The position numbers and the translations under genes were made by a program. A model generated the notes under the pieces. That model was not told the DNA's origin. It saw only the letters and a list, made by a program, of their open reading frames with translations, and did no database searches. DNA of 64,000 bases from Teredinibacter turnerae T7901 (GTDB lineage Bacteria; Pseudomonadota; Gammaproteobacteria; Pseudomonadales; Cellvibrionaceae), in the NCBI RefSeq assembly GCF_000023025.1, contig NC_012997.1, forward strand, positions 3,779,125 to 3,843,124, written 5' to 3'. Shown here one piece after another: positions 45,331 to 53,924 of this stretch. The first letter of the stretch is position 1, and each line of letters opens with the position of its first letter.

Positions 45331-46395
45331 CTATATTGCAGAGATTGACTGTCCACCTGAGCGGCCTGCGAGAGAAATTTCGCCACCTTTCGAACAGTCG
45401 CCAGACTGGCGTACAACATCCTGGTCAATTTTGGACTCTTTCCCTATACGATAATCACATACACTTGCAGTAGGCACTTTTACGTTGATATGACCGTGGC
45501 TTGTGCGACCAATAACCTGCTTAAACTCGCTGTTTTTCTGAATGAGTTTTACATCGCCATGCGAACTTTTTACGTTTATTTGATCACTCGCTCCCGAGTA
45601 GGAAATATCGCCATGACTATTCGCCAGTTCAACCGCAACAGCATCGCTTTTCGCTGCTTTAATTAAGCCATGTTCATTGTGAATTGATAGTTTTGTACCA
45701 CGGTGCTCAGCTAACACCACGCCACCGTGGGCGTGGTCCAAATCCACTGTTTTTGTACTTACACTCGCAAGCTGAATATCACCATGGCGCCAACGGCCGG
45801 AAAGAGTATCACTCTGTAAAGTCCCTACAGTCATGTCACCGTGGCTACCATCCAGGTTAAAATTTGCTACCTCAACCTTGTCGATTTTTACATTTGTATG
45901 CCTGGTGTTCAGTGAGGTTGTGGTACCAGCAAACGTCCCTGCTTTTACAGCGCCATGCTCTACAGAGAATTGTTGAGTTTTTACTCCCAAACTCGCCACA
46001 TCTAAATGTCCGTGCTCCAGCTTTAGATCGAATCGGCGTATCGCCCGCTCGTCCAGAGCAACTTTTAACGTGCGTTTAACCTTACAGTGATTTTTATCCG
46101 CACCGTATGGCCAGTCGGTAGCAATTTTAAGTTCGCTTTCTCGAACCACTGCACGAATATCAAGAAGACAGGTCTGCGGATCACCAGAAATTACCTTCTG
46201 CTCCAATTCTAGGTAAATCTTATCTTGCTGGGACTGAGAGATTTGCACGTCAGTATGTTCGGCCGAGAGTGTCAATCGTTGATAAGGCGCTAGATCGTAG
46301 CTCCAGTCCTTACTCACGGTGTCGTCAGCAAGCGCTGCCGGCGCCAGATTCATTCCACCTACTGCTGTCAGCAAAGCCCCTATTAATTTTTTCAT
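45331..46395 (-). CDS. Secreted DUF4097-like beta-helix protein with a histidine ladder
   Basis: 354 residues from the ATG at 46395 (MKKLIGALLTAVGG, with AAGGAAC upstream); the frame is open 23 codons further. Signal peptide cut after ALA, before DDTVSKDW. The body is a stack of short beta-turns with a recurring xHGxhxh unit. Its histidines lie at 128, 147, 166, 185, 204, 223, 242 and 261, exactly 19 residues apart, then at 279 and 300. H47 (SAEHTDVQIS) resembles an extra turn. Regular spacing would put the histidines in a line along one face of a right-handed beta-helix. The fold resembles DUF4097/DUF4098 adhesin-like proteins, which usually lack the histidines. Four cysteines occur in the flanks (76, 104 and two near the C-terminus). 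Function is unknown; metal binding is an inference. Confidence 0.7.
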   Translation of the reverse strand: MKKLIGALLTAVGGMNLAPAALADDTVSKDWSYDLAPYQRLTLSAEHTDVQISQSQQDKIYLELEQKVISGDPQTCLLDIRAVVRESELKIATDWPYGADKNHCKVKRTLKVALDERAIRRFDLKLEHGHLDVASLGVKTQQFSVEHGAVKAGTFAGTTTSLNTRHTNVKIDKVEVANFNLDGSHGDMTVGTLQSDTLSGRWRHGDIQLASVSTKTVDLDHAHGGVVLAEHRGTKLSIHNEHGLIKAAKSDAVAVELANSHGDISYSGASDQINVKSSHGDVKLIQKNSEFKQVIGRTSHGHINVKVPTASVCDYRIGKESKIDQDVVRQSGDCSKGGEISLAGRSGGQSISAI

Positions 46396-46694
46396 TGTTG
46401 TTCCTTGATGGTTTGTTATGGTTGGCTCAGTAATAGCAATTACGAGGCCAACTTGGCAAACCATTGTTTTATATAGGTTTTTATAAAAATCTATATAATC
46501 ACCAACAAATAAGCGCGAACAAATTGACTAAAAGTTAGCGATATAAACCAAACTTCAGCGACGTTATTTCGCCCTCAGTGTCCACAAATAAAATCCGTAC
46601 GAAAACTTACTGCATCTAATTCAACATTCCGAGAAGCGAAAAATTGACTGTTCTATAATCGATTTGCTAAAGGTCCAAAGTCAGGATGAGAGTT
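46396..46694. other. AT-rich divergent intergenic region
   Basis: About 300 bases between the DUF4097-like gene and a plus-strand hypothetical gene. Promoters for both should lie here; an AT-rich stretch spans 46470-46640. No operator was recognised. Confidence 0.3.
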
Positions 46695-47117
46695 ATGCGT
46701 ACAAGTTTTAACTGGCCGTTCAGCCAAAACCATTTGCATATCGACGGCCCGGAAACAGAAACCTATGCACGTTGGTGCTTTGAAAATTTCAGCCCAATGG
46801 CGAAAGAAGTGCTCCACGAAACCACGTGGTTTTTTGTGATCAAACGACACTCCTGGCTCAACCCAGCCATCGCAAAGCTTTTTGCATACCACATTCAACA
46901 GATGCAGGCGCGCCTGCACATCGCAATTGAAAACGGTAGCCTTCGTGCCAAGCTACCCCCTAACCTTAAGATCAACGATCACGCTGAAATTATCGGCGCC
47001 GTTATATGTGAACTACTGGAGGTTAGGGATCTGGACCCGAGTGAAGTTTGCAATCTGGATGAAGTTGAGCGACACAAACAGCGCGCCACCGTCGCGGCGC
47101 AGCGCAAAATTGCCTGA
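46695..47117 (+). CDS. Cytosolic hypothetical protein
   Basis: 140 residues (MRTSFNWPFSQNHLHIDGPE...), no signal peptide or membrane segment. Rich in Trp, His and aromatic residues in the first half (WCFENFSPMAKEVLHETTWFF), then helical and charged (AYHIQQMQARLHIAIENGSL). The ribosome-binding site AGGATGAG overlaps an upstream in-frame ATG at 46686, which favours the start at 46695. No family is recognised. Confidence 0.55.
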   Translation: MRTSFNWPFSQNHLHIDGPETETYARWCFENFSPMAKEVLHETTWFFVIKRHSWLNPAIAKLFAYHIQQMQARLHIAIENGSLRAKLPPNLKINDHAEIIGAVICELLEVRDLDPSEVCNLDEVERHKQRATVAAQRKIA

Positions 47118-47281
47118 CGGACGCTACCAGGTACCCCTGCCATCCGAGCAGCCGCTGAGCCGCCGGTGAGACGCGGGCCATAGGTTGAAAAAATATTCTG
47201 TGGTAATCTTCTGCGCCAATAAAAGACGCTACAAGCGCACATAACAGCAAAACCGCAGCTTGACCTATCACGGAGCTCCCT

Positions 47282-47863
47282 ATGAGATCGACGCCTCTCG
47301 CCCTGGCTTTGGCACTTACTATTGGCCTAACGTCCGCATCTGCCTTCGCAGACAATGCACGCGGGTTTTACGTTGGAGCCAATTTCACCGGTATTCTCGC
47401 CGACGACCTGATCGTCAATGAGCCGATGGATGAAGATGACGACTTGAAACTGGCCGCGACCGAGTTGCTGGTGGGCTACAAGTACAACGGTTATCTCGGC
47501 ATCGATCTGCGCTACGGCAACGGCCTGGGGGATAAAACCCTGCAGTTTGCAGAGAATGGTCGCAACGAATACAGCATCGACAACTACACTTCCGCTTACT
47601 TTCGATTCGAAAGCATCAACGACCAGGCGCGTTTCTATGCGCTCCTGGGGTACACAGAGCTGTCGAGCACAGTCGCACTGCAAACCCTGGCTGGCACTAC
47701 CAGTAGCGAACTGGACGAAAGCGAAAGTGGCTTATCCGCCGGGCTTGGAGCTGGCTGGTTTTTCAACAACGGCATAAACCTGAACGTCGAATTACGCAAC
47801 CTGATGTATACAGACGATGTGTCCCTGCCTAGCGTCAGTGTTGGCCTCGACTATCGTATCTAA
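47282..47863 (+). CDS. Outer-membrane beta-barrel protein (OmpA-like barrel, no anchor domain)
   Basis: 193 residues: signal peptide (LALALALTIGLTSASAFA), then eight-stranded-barrel-type strands (GFYVGANFTGIL, ATELLVGYKYNGYLGIDLRY, YTSAYFRFESI, RFYALLGYTEL, GLSAGLGAGWFFNNGINLNV, and a final SVGLDYRI). An acidic loop (NEPMDEDDDLK) follows the first strand. No peptidoglycan-binding domain is present. GGAG lies at good distance from the ATG. Function is unknown. Confidence 0.75.
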   Translation: MRSTPLALALALTIGLTSASAFADNARGFYVGANFTGILADDLIVNEPMDEDDDLKLAATELLVGYKYNGYLGIDLRYGNGLGDKTLQFAENGRNEYSIDNYTSAYFRFESINDQARFYALLGYTELSSTVALQTLAGTTSSELDESESGLSAGLGAGWFFNNGINLNVELRNLMYTDDVSLPSVSVGLDYRI

Positions 47864-48085
47864 ACATCACCGGGAAGTTTGTCGGTTTAGAAGTTGGGTT
47901 GATACGCTGACGCAGTTCAACCCGAATAACGCGCTAAGCCCGAAAAGCTGCTTGTTGGACCAACATGCGTTGTGCGCGTTTTTCTGCCTTAGCGTAAATC
48001 GATAACGTTTCGTTACAAAGGTGTCACGCTTTCGGTGAAATAATGGCGGCTCTTACCTACCCGTTAACTGGCTTCGGAGGCCAAG

Positions 48086-48580
48086 ATGACTCGGCACATC
48101 AGCACTGCCGGTAGTTTCGTGATAACGGCAATACTTTCAGCAGCTTGCAACGTGGACGCAACAGCGCTCTGTAAAACCCACGCTCCACAAAGCCCACAAC
48201 CCAGCGTAACGGCCGCACCTGTACCCAATGCTTGTGAAAGCGAGAGCATTATGGCGGGCATAGCCGAAACCTTAGGCCAGATCGTAGAATTTTCAGGTTT
48301 TTATCTCAAATTTCACCTTAACCCGGAACGGCCTACGGAGCTCAGCTACACCTTTCGCAGCACATTCACCTCCACCCAAGTGATCGACTGCACTACCAGC
48401 CCGAGCTACTCTTCGGCTCATGGCATTCCCGGGAATGGCAACTATCAGGATTACATGCGCAACACCGCAGATTCTGTGACAGCCTCCAGCTTGCTCAGCA
48501 AGGTCAGCCGCTGGGTCTATCACACACTTCTGTCCCGTAGCAGCGGAGCCGAATCGCACTACACTGTCAATGCCCGCTAG
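48086..48580 (+). CDS. Probable secreted hypothetical protein
   Basis: 164 residues with a signal-peptide-like start (GSFVITAILSAACNVDA; the SAAC could be a weak lipobox) and a Ser/Thr-rich body with several cysteines. GGAGG sits five bases before the ATG, which supports translation. No family is recognised, and the composition is not strongly protein-like, so this is tentative. Confidence 0.4.
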   Translation: MTRHISTAGSFVITAILSAACNVDATALCKTHAPQSPQPSVTAAPVPNACESESIMAGIAETLGQIVEFSGFYLKFHLNPERPTELSYTFRSTFTSTQVIDCTTSPSYSSAHGIPGNGNYQDYMRNTADSVTASSLLSKVSRWVYHTLLSRSSGAESHYTVNAR

Positions 48581-48586
48581 GTAGAA

Positions 48587-48793
48587 TCAACACGCCAAGG
48601 TGGAAGTGACGTCCTGCGCGGACTTACCTTTAAAGTGCGCCCAAATCTTCTCGTGAAAAATATAACCGACGCTGTTAATTGCTGGCTCAACCAACGCAAC
48701 TGCACCTCCTACGGCCCAGTCGCCGGTTAACGCCCAGGCAACGGCGAACGCTATAGAGAAATGCATTACGGCAAATGTGAGAGTTTTGATCAT
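48587..48793 (-). CDS. DUF2061 small membrane protein
   Basis: 68 residues with DUF2061 features: TLTFAVMHFSIAFAVAWALTGDW (first membrane helix), GGAVALVEPAINSVGYIFHEKIW (second helix and the conserved EPxxNxxxYxxHExxW motif). Function of the family is unknown. GGAG lies nine bases before the ATG, and a Fur-like box lies 32-50 bases upstream, so iron-dependent expression is likely. Confidence 0.85.
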   Translation of the reverse strand: MIKTLTFAVMHFSIAFAVAWALTGDWAVGGAVALVEPAINSVGYIFHEKIWAHFKGKSAQDVTSTLAC

Positions 48794-48824
48794 GGGTTGG
48801 TGCTCCAGTTGAATATCACTTTAC

Positions 48825-48843
48825 ATTAATGATAATCACTCTC
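48825..48843. promoter_or_regulatory. Fur box upstream of the DUF2061 gene
   Basis: The 19-mer ATTAATGATAATCACTCTC matches the classic Fur consensus GATAATGATAATCATTATC at 15 of 19 positions, including an uninterrupted core of 12. It lies 32-50 bases upstream of the DUF2061 start, where repression by Fe-Fur would act. Confidence 0.7.
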
Positions 48844-49209
48844 AATAAAACATCAAAGCAATAGAGTAGATGATTCTGATATATTTTTTCTATGATGCCT
48901 GCTACACCCTTTTGACTCTTTGACCTCCAAAGGCTTTCGGTATAACTAGACGCGCCAACCACCGGTTTCTGCTGGGGTGCGTTGCCAAAATGAGCCGCCA
49001 ATGAAATATTCTCATAAAAACAAACACTTAAAGAGCAAATTAGTGCGGATTTTAACCAAACCTTCATATTGCTGTTAACAAACCGTCACCCTGCGAATCG
49101 ACACTGTGCGCCAATAGATACGTTTGTCTGGAAATCGCTCGTACGCCTTTTAGGGCTAATGGGACGAATTAATGAGTTTGCCAGACGAACCCTTTGAGGA
49201 GCATTTTTC

Positions 49210-50022
49210 ATGACAGTCTCTCAACACGTAAATGCGCGTACCGTGTGGATTTCTGACGTCCACCTCGGCTTCAAAGACTGCAAAGTCGACTACCTCTATA
49301 AATTCCTGTCGTCTGTGCAATGCGACACCTTGTACCTGGTGGGCGACATCGTCGACCTCTGGTCCCTAAAAAAGCGGATCTACTGGCCGCAGGAGCACTA
49401 CCATATTCTGCTCAAGCTCTACGAACTGGCAGACAAAGGCACCCGGGTCATCTACATTCCAGGCAACCACGACGACCCCATGCGCCGTTTCGCCGGACAG
49501 AAATTCGGGCCGATAGAAATAGCCATCGAACACGAATACACCAGCGTATCCGGCAAGAAATATTGGATACTCCACGGTGACGCCGTTGACGCCTACATGA
49601 AATACGATTGGCTAAAACGTATGACCGGTGATGCAGCCTATAATTTATTACTGTTTATCAACCGCTGGGGTAACCGTTTTCGTCGCCTCGCGGGCATGCC
49701 CTATTTCTCACTCGCAGGGCAAATTAAAGATAATATTCACGGCGCACGTGCCGCCATCGAACGCTACAAGAAGCAGGTCATCCGCGAAGCTAAAAAGCGC
49801 CACTACGATGGCGTTATTTGCGGACACATTCATCGTGCCGACCTGGATACAAGCGATAACTTTGTTTACGCCAACACCGGCGATTGGATAGAAAGCTGCA
49901 CAGCACTCACGGAAGATTACGCCGGGAATTTACATCTGTTGCACTGCGTCGATCGAGTAGAGCTGAAAGCCTCCGACCGTGGCGTTCTGGAGGGCAATGA
50001 TGGGGAGTTGGATGCGGCTTAG
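49210..50022 (+). CDS. LpxH-like metallophosphoesterase (UDP-2,3-diacylglucosamine diphosphatase family)
   Basis: 270 residues of the calcineurin-like fold with all metal motifs: ISDVHLG (D15, H17), GDIVDLW (D48 region), PGNHDD, WILHGDAVD and VICGHIHRAD. The DLWSLKKRIYWPQEHYHILLKL segment between motifs two and three is typical of the LpxH/LpxH2 group, which cleaves UDP-2,3-diacylglucosamine in lipid A synthesis; some members act on other substrates. No other lipid A gene is adjacent. A TTTGAGGAGCA site precedes the ATG. Confidence 0.8.
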   Translation: MTVSQHVNARTVWISDVHLGFKDCKVDYLYKFLSSVQCDTLYLVGDIVDLWSLKKRIYWPQEHYHILLKLYELADKGTRVIYIPGNHDDPMRRFAGQKFGPIEIAIEHEYTSVSGKKYWILHGDAVDAYMKYDWLKRMTGDAAYNLLLFINRWGNRFRRLAGMPYFSLAGQIKDNIHGARAAIERYKKQVIREAKKRHYDGVICGHIHRADLDTSDNFVYANTGDWIESCTALTEDYAGNLHLLHCVDRVELKASDRGVLEGNDGELDAA

Positions 50023-50142
50023 GGCGTTACTTCAAATTCGCTAGCTCTGAAAATAATAAAATTCGCGAAGCTCTAAATGCGGTGACCTTGTCGCTCAGTC
50101 ACCGCTAACTAGCACCACTATCCAGTTTTCAGAACCCAAGTT

Positions 50143-50436
50143 TTACTTCAATATAACTTGACGAATATAGCAGCGTTCAGTGTTTTTGTCCCATGTGTAG
50201 TAGATAGAATCTATTCGGCGAGTCTCGAATTTTGCTCGGATCAAAATATCCAGGATAGGCGTCGAGTTGGCGGCGGTGTAACTAACGTATAAGCGAGTCT
50301 GATCATCGCAACTATTCTTCACGGCCTCCCACTTCGTTGATTCAACAAATGCTAAATCGGCGGCCACAGTCACTTCATTCACATAGACATCGCTAAGAGT
50401 GCCAGCTGAAATATAGCCTGACGCCAACATTGCCAA
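50143..50436 (-). CDS. Small secreted hypothetical protein, start uncertain
   Basis: 97 residues from the first ATG (MAMLASGYISAG...). The frame stays open for about 18 further codons upstream, reading EYIKDYQTKGLAFGLAMLAS, which would complete a signal peptide but has no ATG or GTG, so the true start may be a rare codon or lie behind a frameshift. The mature part has two cysteines (KNSCDDQ, ERCYIRQ). No family is recognised. Confidence 0.45.
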   Translation of the reverse strand: MAMLASGYISAGTLSDVYVNEVTVAADLAFVESTKWEAVKNSCDDQTRLYVSYTAANSTPILDILIRAKFETRRIDSIYYTWDKNTERCYIRQVILK

Positions 50437-50853
50437 GCCAAACGCTAATCCTTTCGTCTGATAATCTTTTATATATTCTCGCTTTGAAATTAAAGCACAG
50501 ACACGATACCGAGAAGCTACGTAATTTAATTCACGAGAAAACGCTCAATAACAAAAACGTCTCACAATATAGATGAAAGTCGGTCCGAAGCTCAACAATC
50601 AGAAACCAACGACATCGACCGCAAAAAAATATTTTAACAATCGACGAATCGAAATTTCAGAAGATGGTTTTAGTTAGCGCATGCTCAAAAACAATAGGTC
50701 GCTGAATCACTCAGACAGCGGTTTGAAATGCTAAATTCAGTATAAAACTTTATTGCTCCATGTCCACTCGACCGATCTACTTAGCTCCCTCCCAAAGTGT
50801 GCATATACAACACCGAAGGCAGTGACGACACAGGCACTAGCTACCCGTAAATA
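50437..50853. other. Intergenic region
   Basis: About 420 bases, AT-rich in the first 250. Apart from the terminator that follows, no gene or motif can be supported. Confidence 0.3.
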
Positions 50854-50887
50854 AAAAAAGCCAGCCTCGAACGAGGCTGGCTTTTTT
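50854..50887 (-). terminator. Strong rho-independent terminator of the beta-helix lipoprotein gene
   Basis: Perfect 16-bp stem (GCCAGCCTCG/CGAGGCTGGC extended by A6/T6), two-base loop, with T-runs on both strands. Confidence 0.9.
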
Positions 50888-50901
50888 GCGGTGTTCCGGC
50901 T

Positions 50902-50929
50902 CCGGGGGTAGCTGCGCAGCTACCCCCGG
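50902..50929. repeat. Perfect 28-bp palindrome next to the terminator
   Basis: CCGGGGGTAGCTGC followed by its exact complement. It lies between the stop of the lipoprotein gene and the terminator, so the transcript 3' end has two stable hairpins in a row. Confidence 0.9.
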
Positions 50930-50953
50930 GAACTTCGTTGACTACTCAGAGGC

Positions 50954-53737
50954 TTAGTTATTTGCCCAATCAATAGTCCAACCTGCCCACCATGCGTCTG
51001 CAGCAGCAGTACCTGGAGCTACCGCGCCGACATAGTCAGTCTGGTCAAACTCAAAGCCTGAACCGTTATCCATCGCAGTGATAGTTGGTGCGGCAGCCAG
51101 TTTAGCTTGTGCTTCGGTGATAGCAAAAGCGTCGTCGAATGTCATTGTCGCAAGCTCAACCACGTTCGAAGATGCAGCCGTTGGAGTGCCACTTTTGTAT
51201 GCGCCATTTTCGCATTCGGTGAGAATGTTTACCAAAGTCGCTGGAGTATCAACTGTTAAGGTATCACTCACTTTGCTCTGGTCGATACGGATACACCCGT
51301 CGTCGAAGCCAGTTACAGCACTGTTGTAGATATCAACAGTGACTGAACCACGCAGGCGCATGCCTGGTTGCTTGTTACCGTCCAGATTAACAATGTCGCT
51401 ACCAATAACGGTGATGTTAGCGAGTACAGCGCTAGTTTGTGGAACATAGTCAGCATCGCTGGAGTTAGCTTCGACACCACGAGGATCGTTGCTACCGGCC
51501 AACGCGGTTGCAGTCTGGTTTTTAATAATCAGAACGTGCTGAATATTACCCATGTAGCCTTCATCGAAATCCAGATCATCGTCGTCGTTGTTAGTTAACA
51601 CAGCGTACTTAACGTTGACCGTACCACCGAACCATTCGATACCATCGTCCAGGTTACCGTGAATCTGTACGTACTCAATTTCGGTGCCGTAACCTACGCC
51701 TTGCAGAGTAAGACCATTAACTTCGTTATTCAAACCTGCAACCTGACCAGCTTCAGCGATACGAACATAACGGAACACACCGCTATCGTCGGCAGGATCG
51801 TTACCACCGTAAACACCGATTTCGGAACCGCCTTCACCAGTTACGTTACAGGTGGTGCCTGTACCATAACATGGGCCAGTGTCGCCCTGGCCATACTGTG
51901 GAGCCAGACCTTGAATAACAACGCCACCCCACTCACCTTCGCCGTCGTAATCTGCATCAAGAGAGCTGAAAGTGATCGGCGCGTATTTGGTACCGTTGGC
52001 CATAATTTTGTTGCCGCGGGTTACGAGTAGCTTGCCCGAACCCAGAGCTTTAACGCTAACACCTGGATCGATAGTCAGAGTTACGCCGCTGGCTTTAAGC
52101 TCTTCAACATCTGATGGAAGCAGAAGCTGAGTGGTATTACCACGACCCACTCGAACAGTGCCACTCAAACGCCAGTCAATACCAGCAATCAGGGTGTAAT
52201 CTTCGTCAATTACGCCAGACAATGTACACACGTTATCAGCACAAGAAACGAAGTCTGCCTCAGCAGGCACACCTACTTCGCTCAAAGAGCCAGGGATAGT
52301 CCAACCAGCCCACCAAGCTTCAGCGGGAGCGGTACCAGGAGCGACTGCGCCAATATAATCTGTGCTATCGAAGGTGAAGTTTGAATTACCAACCGCTGTG
52401 ATAGCGGACATGGAGCCAAGGTCAGCCTGAGCTTCAACAACAGCATACGCATCATCAAAAGTAGCCACTTGAGCCAATACGTTGTCAGACTCGTCAGCTG
52501 GGCGATCTACTTTATAGAAACCGTTTGCACAGTGACCAATAACATTACTGAATACAACGTTGGAGTTAACGTTGGCTTCATCGTTAATTTCAACACAACC
52601 AGCGTCAAAGCCTTCTACGACGGAGTTGTGTACTTCTACGTTGACCGCACCACGCAAACGCATTCCGGGCTGCATGTTGCCTGGCTGGTTGTTAATGCCG
52701 CTGCCGATGATGGTAAAGTTAGCCAGCACAGCATTAGTTTGCGGTACATACTTTTCCGCACCATTGGAGTTGGCTTCAATACCACGAGGATCGTTATCGC
52801 CAGTTACCGCGTTAGTAGACTGATCCTTAACAATTAACACGTGCTGAATGTTACCAACATAACCTTCGTCGAAATCAATATCGTCGTCGTCATTGTTGGT
52901 CAAAACAGCGTACTTCAAGTTTACAGTACCACCGAACCACTCGATACCATCATCCAAATTACCGTGAATTTGAACATACTCAACAGTTGTACCGTAACCA
53001 ACGCCTTGCAGAGTCAAGCCATTAACTTCGTTATTTAAACCGGCAACCTGGCCCGCTTCTGCAATACGTACATAGCGAATAACACCGCTGTTATCGTCTT
53101 CGATGTCGCCACCGTAGTAACCGATATCTGTACCGCCTTCACCTTCAATATTACATGTAGTGCCCGTGCCGTAACACGCACCCGTGTCACCACCGCCGTA
53201 TTGTGGAGCGAAGCCTTGAACGACAACACCGGCCCATTCGCCAGTACCGTCATAACCTTCGTCGAGCGAGCTAAAGGTGATTGGCATATCGCGCTCACCG
53301 TCAGCCATGATTTTCGAGCCGCGAGTTACAATCAACTTCGCTGTGCCGAGCGCATGAATATGCACGCCTGGTTCGATAGTCAGAGTTACGCCAGCAGCTT
53401 GTAGTGCAGCAACTTCCGCATCAGTTGTTACTTCAGTGGTGTTGCCGTTGCCAACACGCACAGTGCCGCTCATGCGCCACTCTTTATCGGAACTCATGTC
53501 AACAGTGAAGTCTTCAGTGATGTCACCACTAATGGTGTACACATCTGGCTCACTACCGGAACCGTCGACGCAGCTAACAAACGGTGGCAGACCGTCACTA
53601 CAACTCAAAGTAGGAGTTGGCGTAGTTGAAGGCACTGCCGTAGGTTCAGGAGTCTTTTTGTCATTGTCGTCGCCGCCGCAAGCGGTCAGCAAAAAGCTGG
53701 CAGCCATCAGCGGTAGAGCTAATTTCAATGTTTTCAT
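50954..53737 (-). CDS. Internally duplicated beta-helix lipoprotein
   Basis: 927 residues. Lipobox LLTAC with lipidated C20, a Thr/Pro linker (to about 48), then two homologous halves (about 49-490 and 505-927). Each half has DWRLSGTVRVGxGNTT-type, LIVTRGSKIMA, PITFSSLD, GEWxGVVxQGxAPQYG, CYGTGTTCN, IRYVRIAEAGQVAGLNN-type and HGNLDDGIEWFGGTVN segments, an acidic NNDDDDxDFDEGY turn, and an end motif DAWWAGWT. The repeating short strands suggest a right-handed parallel beta-helix; the acidic turns suggest calcium sites. It lies 187 bases downstream of a TonB-dependent receptor on the same strand and probably acts with it at the outer membrane. Substrate is unknown; the Pho box upstream of the receptor points to phosphate or phosphorylated compounds. 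Confidence 0.8.
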   Translation of the reverse strand: MKTLKLALPLMAASFLLTACGGDDNDKKTPEPTAVPSTTPTPTLSCSDGLPPFVSCVDGSGSEPDVYTISGDITEDFTVDMSSDKEWRMSGTVRVGNGNTTEVTTDAEVAALQAAGVTLTIEPGVHIHALGTAKLIVTRGSKIMADGERDMPITFSSLDEGYDGTGEWAGVVVQGFAPQYGGGDTGACYGTGTTCNIEGEGGTDIGYYGGDIEDDNSGVIRYVRIAEAGQVAGLNNEVNGLTLQGVGYGTTVEYVQIHGNLDDGIEWFGGTVNLKYAVLTNNDDDDIDFDEGYVGNIQHVLIVKDQSTNAVTGDNDPRGIEANSNGAEKYVPQTNAVLANFTIIGSGINNQPGNMQPGMRLRGAVNVEVHNSVVEGFDAGCVEINDEANVNSNVVFSNVIGHCANGFYKVDRPADESDNVLAQVATFDDAYAVVEAQADLGSMSAITAVGNSNFTFDSTDYIGAVAPGTAPAEAWWAGWTIPGSLSEVGVPAEADFVSCADNVCTLSGVIDEDYTLIAGIDWRLSGTVRVGRGNTTQLLLPSDVEELKASGVTLTIDPGVSVKALGSGKLLVTRGNKIMANGTKYAPITFSSLDADYDGEGEWGGVVIQGLAPQYGQGDTGPCYGTGTTCNVTGEGGSEIGVYGGNDPADDSGVFRYVRIAEAGQVAGLNNEVNGLTLQGVGYGTEIEYVQIHGNLDDGIEWFGGTVNVKYAVLTNNDDDDLDFDEGYMGNIQHVLIIKNQTATALAGSNDPRGVEANSSDADYVPQTSAVLANITVIGSDIVNLDGNKQPGMRLRGSVTVDIYNSAVTGFDDGCIRIDQSKVSDTLTVDTPATLVNILTECENGAYKSGTPTAASSNVVELATMTFDDAFAITEAQAKLAAAPTITAMDNGSGFEFDQTDYVGAVAPGTAAADAWWAGWTIDWANN

Positions 53738-53924
53738 AATGTTGAGTTTCCGCTTGTAAATTTTGTGATTTGATTACCCGAAAAACAGGTTTTCAATATC
53801 CCTCACGATTCGATGTCCCTCTTCCTCTTCTGAAAAAGGGACGGTTTTCGAATTAGTGTGTGTTTTACCAATCAAATATTAAAAATAAATTACACAAATG
53901 ATCTAATTTGTGAAATTTGAACAC

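Noticed and set aside
48816-49067. 83-residue minus-strand frame with a signal-peptide-like start
   Set aside because: Its last codons overlap the Fur box of the DUF2061 gene, it has no recognised relatives and its composition is poor. A real small gene cannot be excluded.
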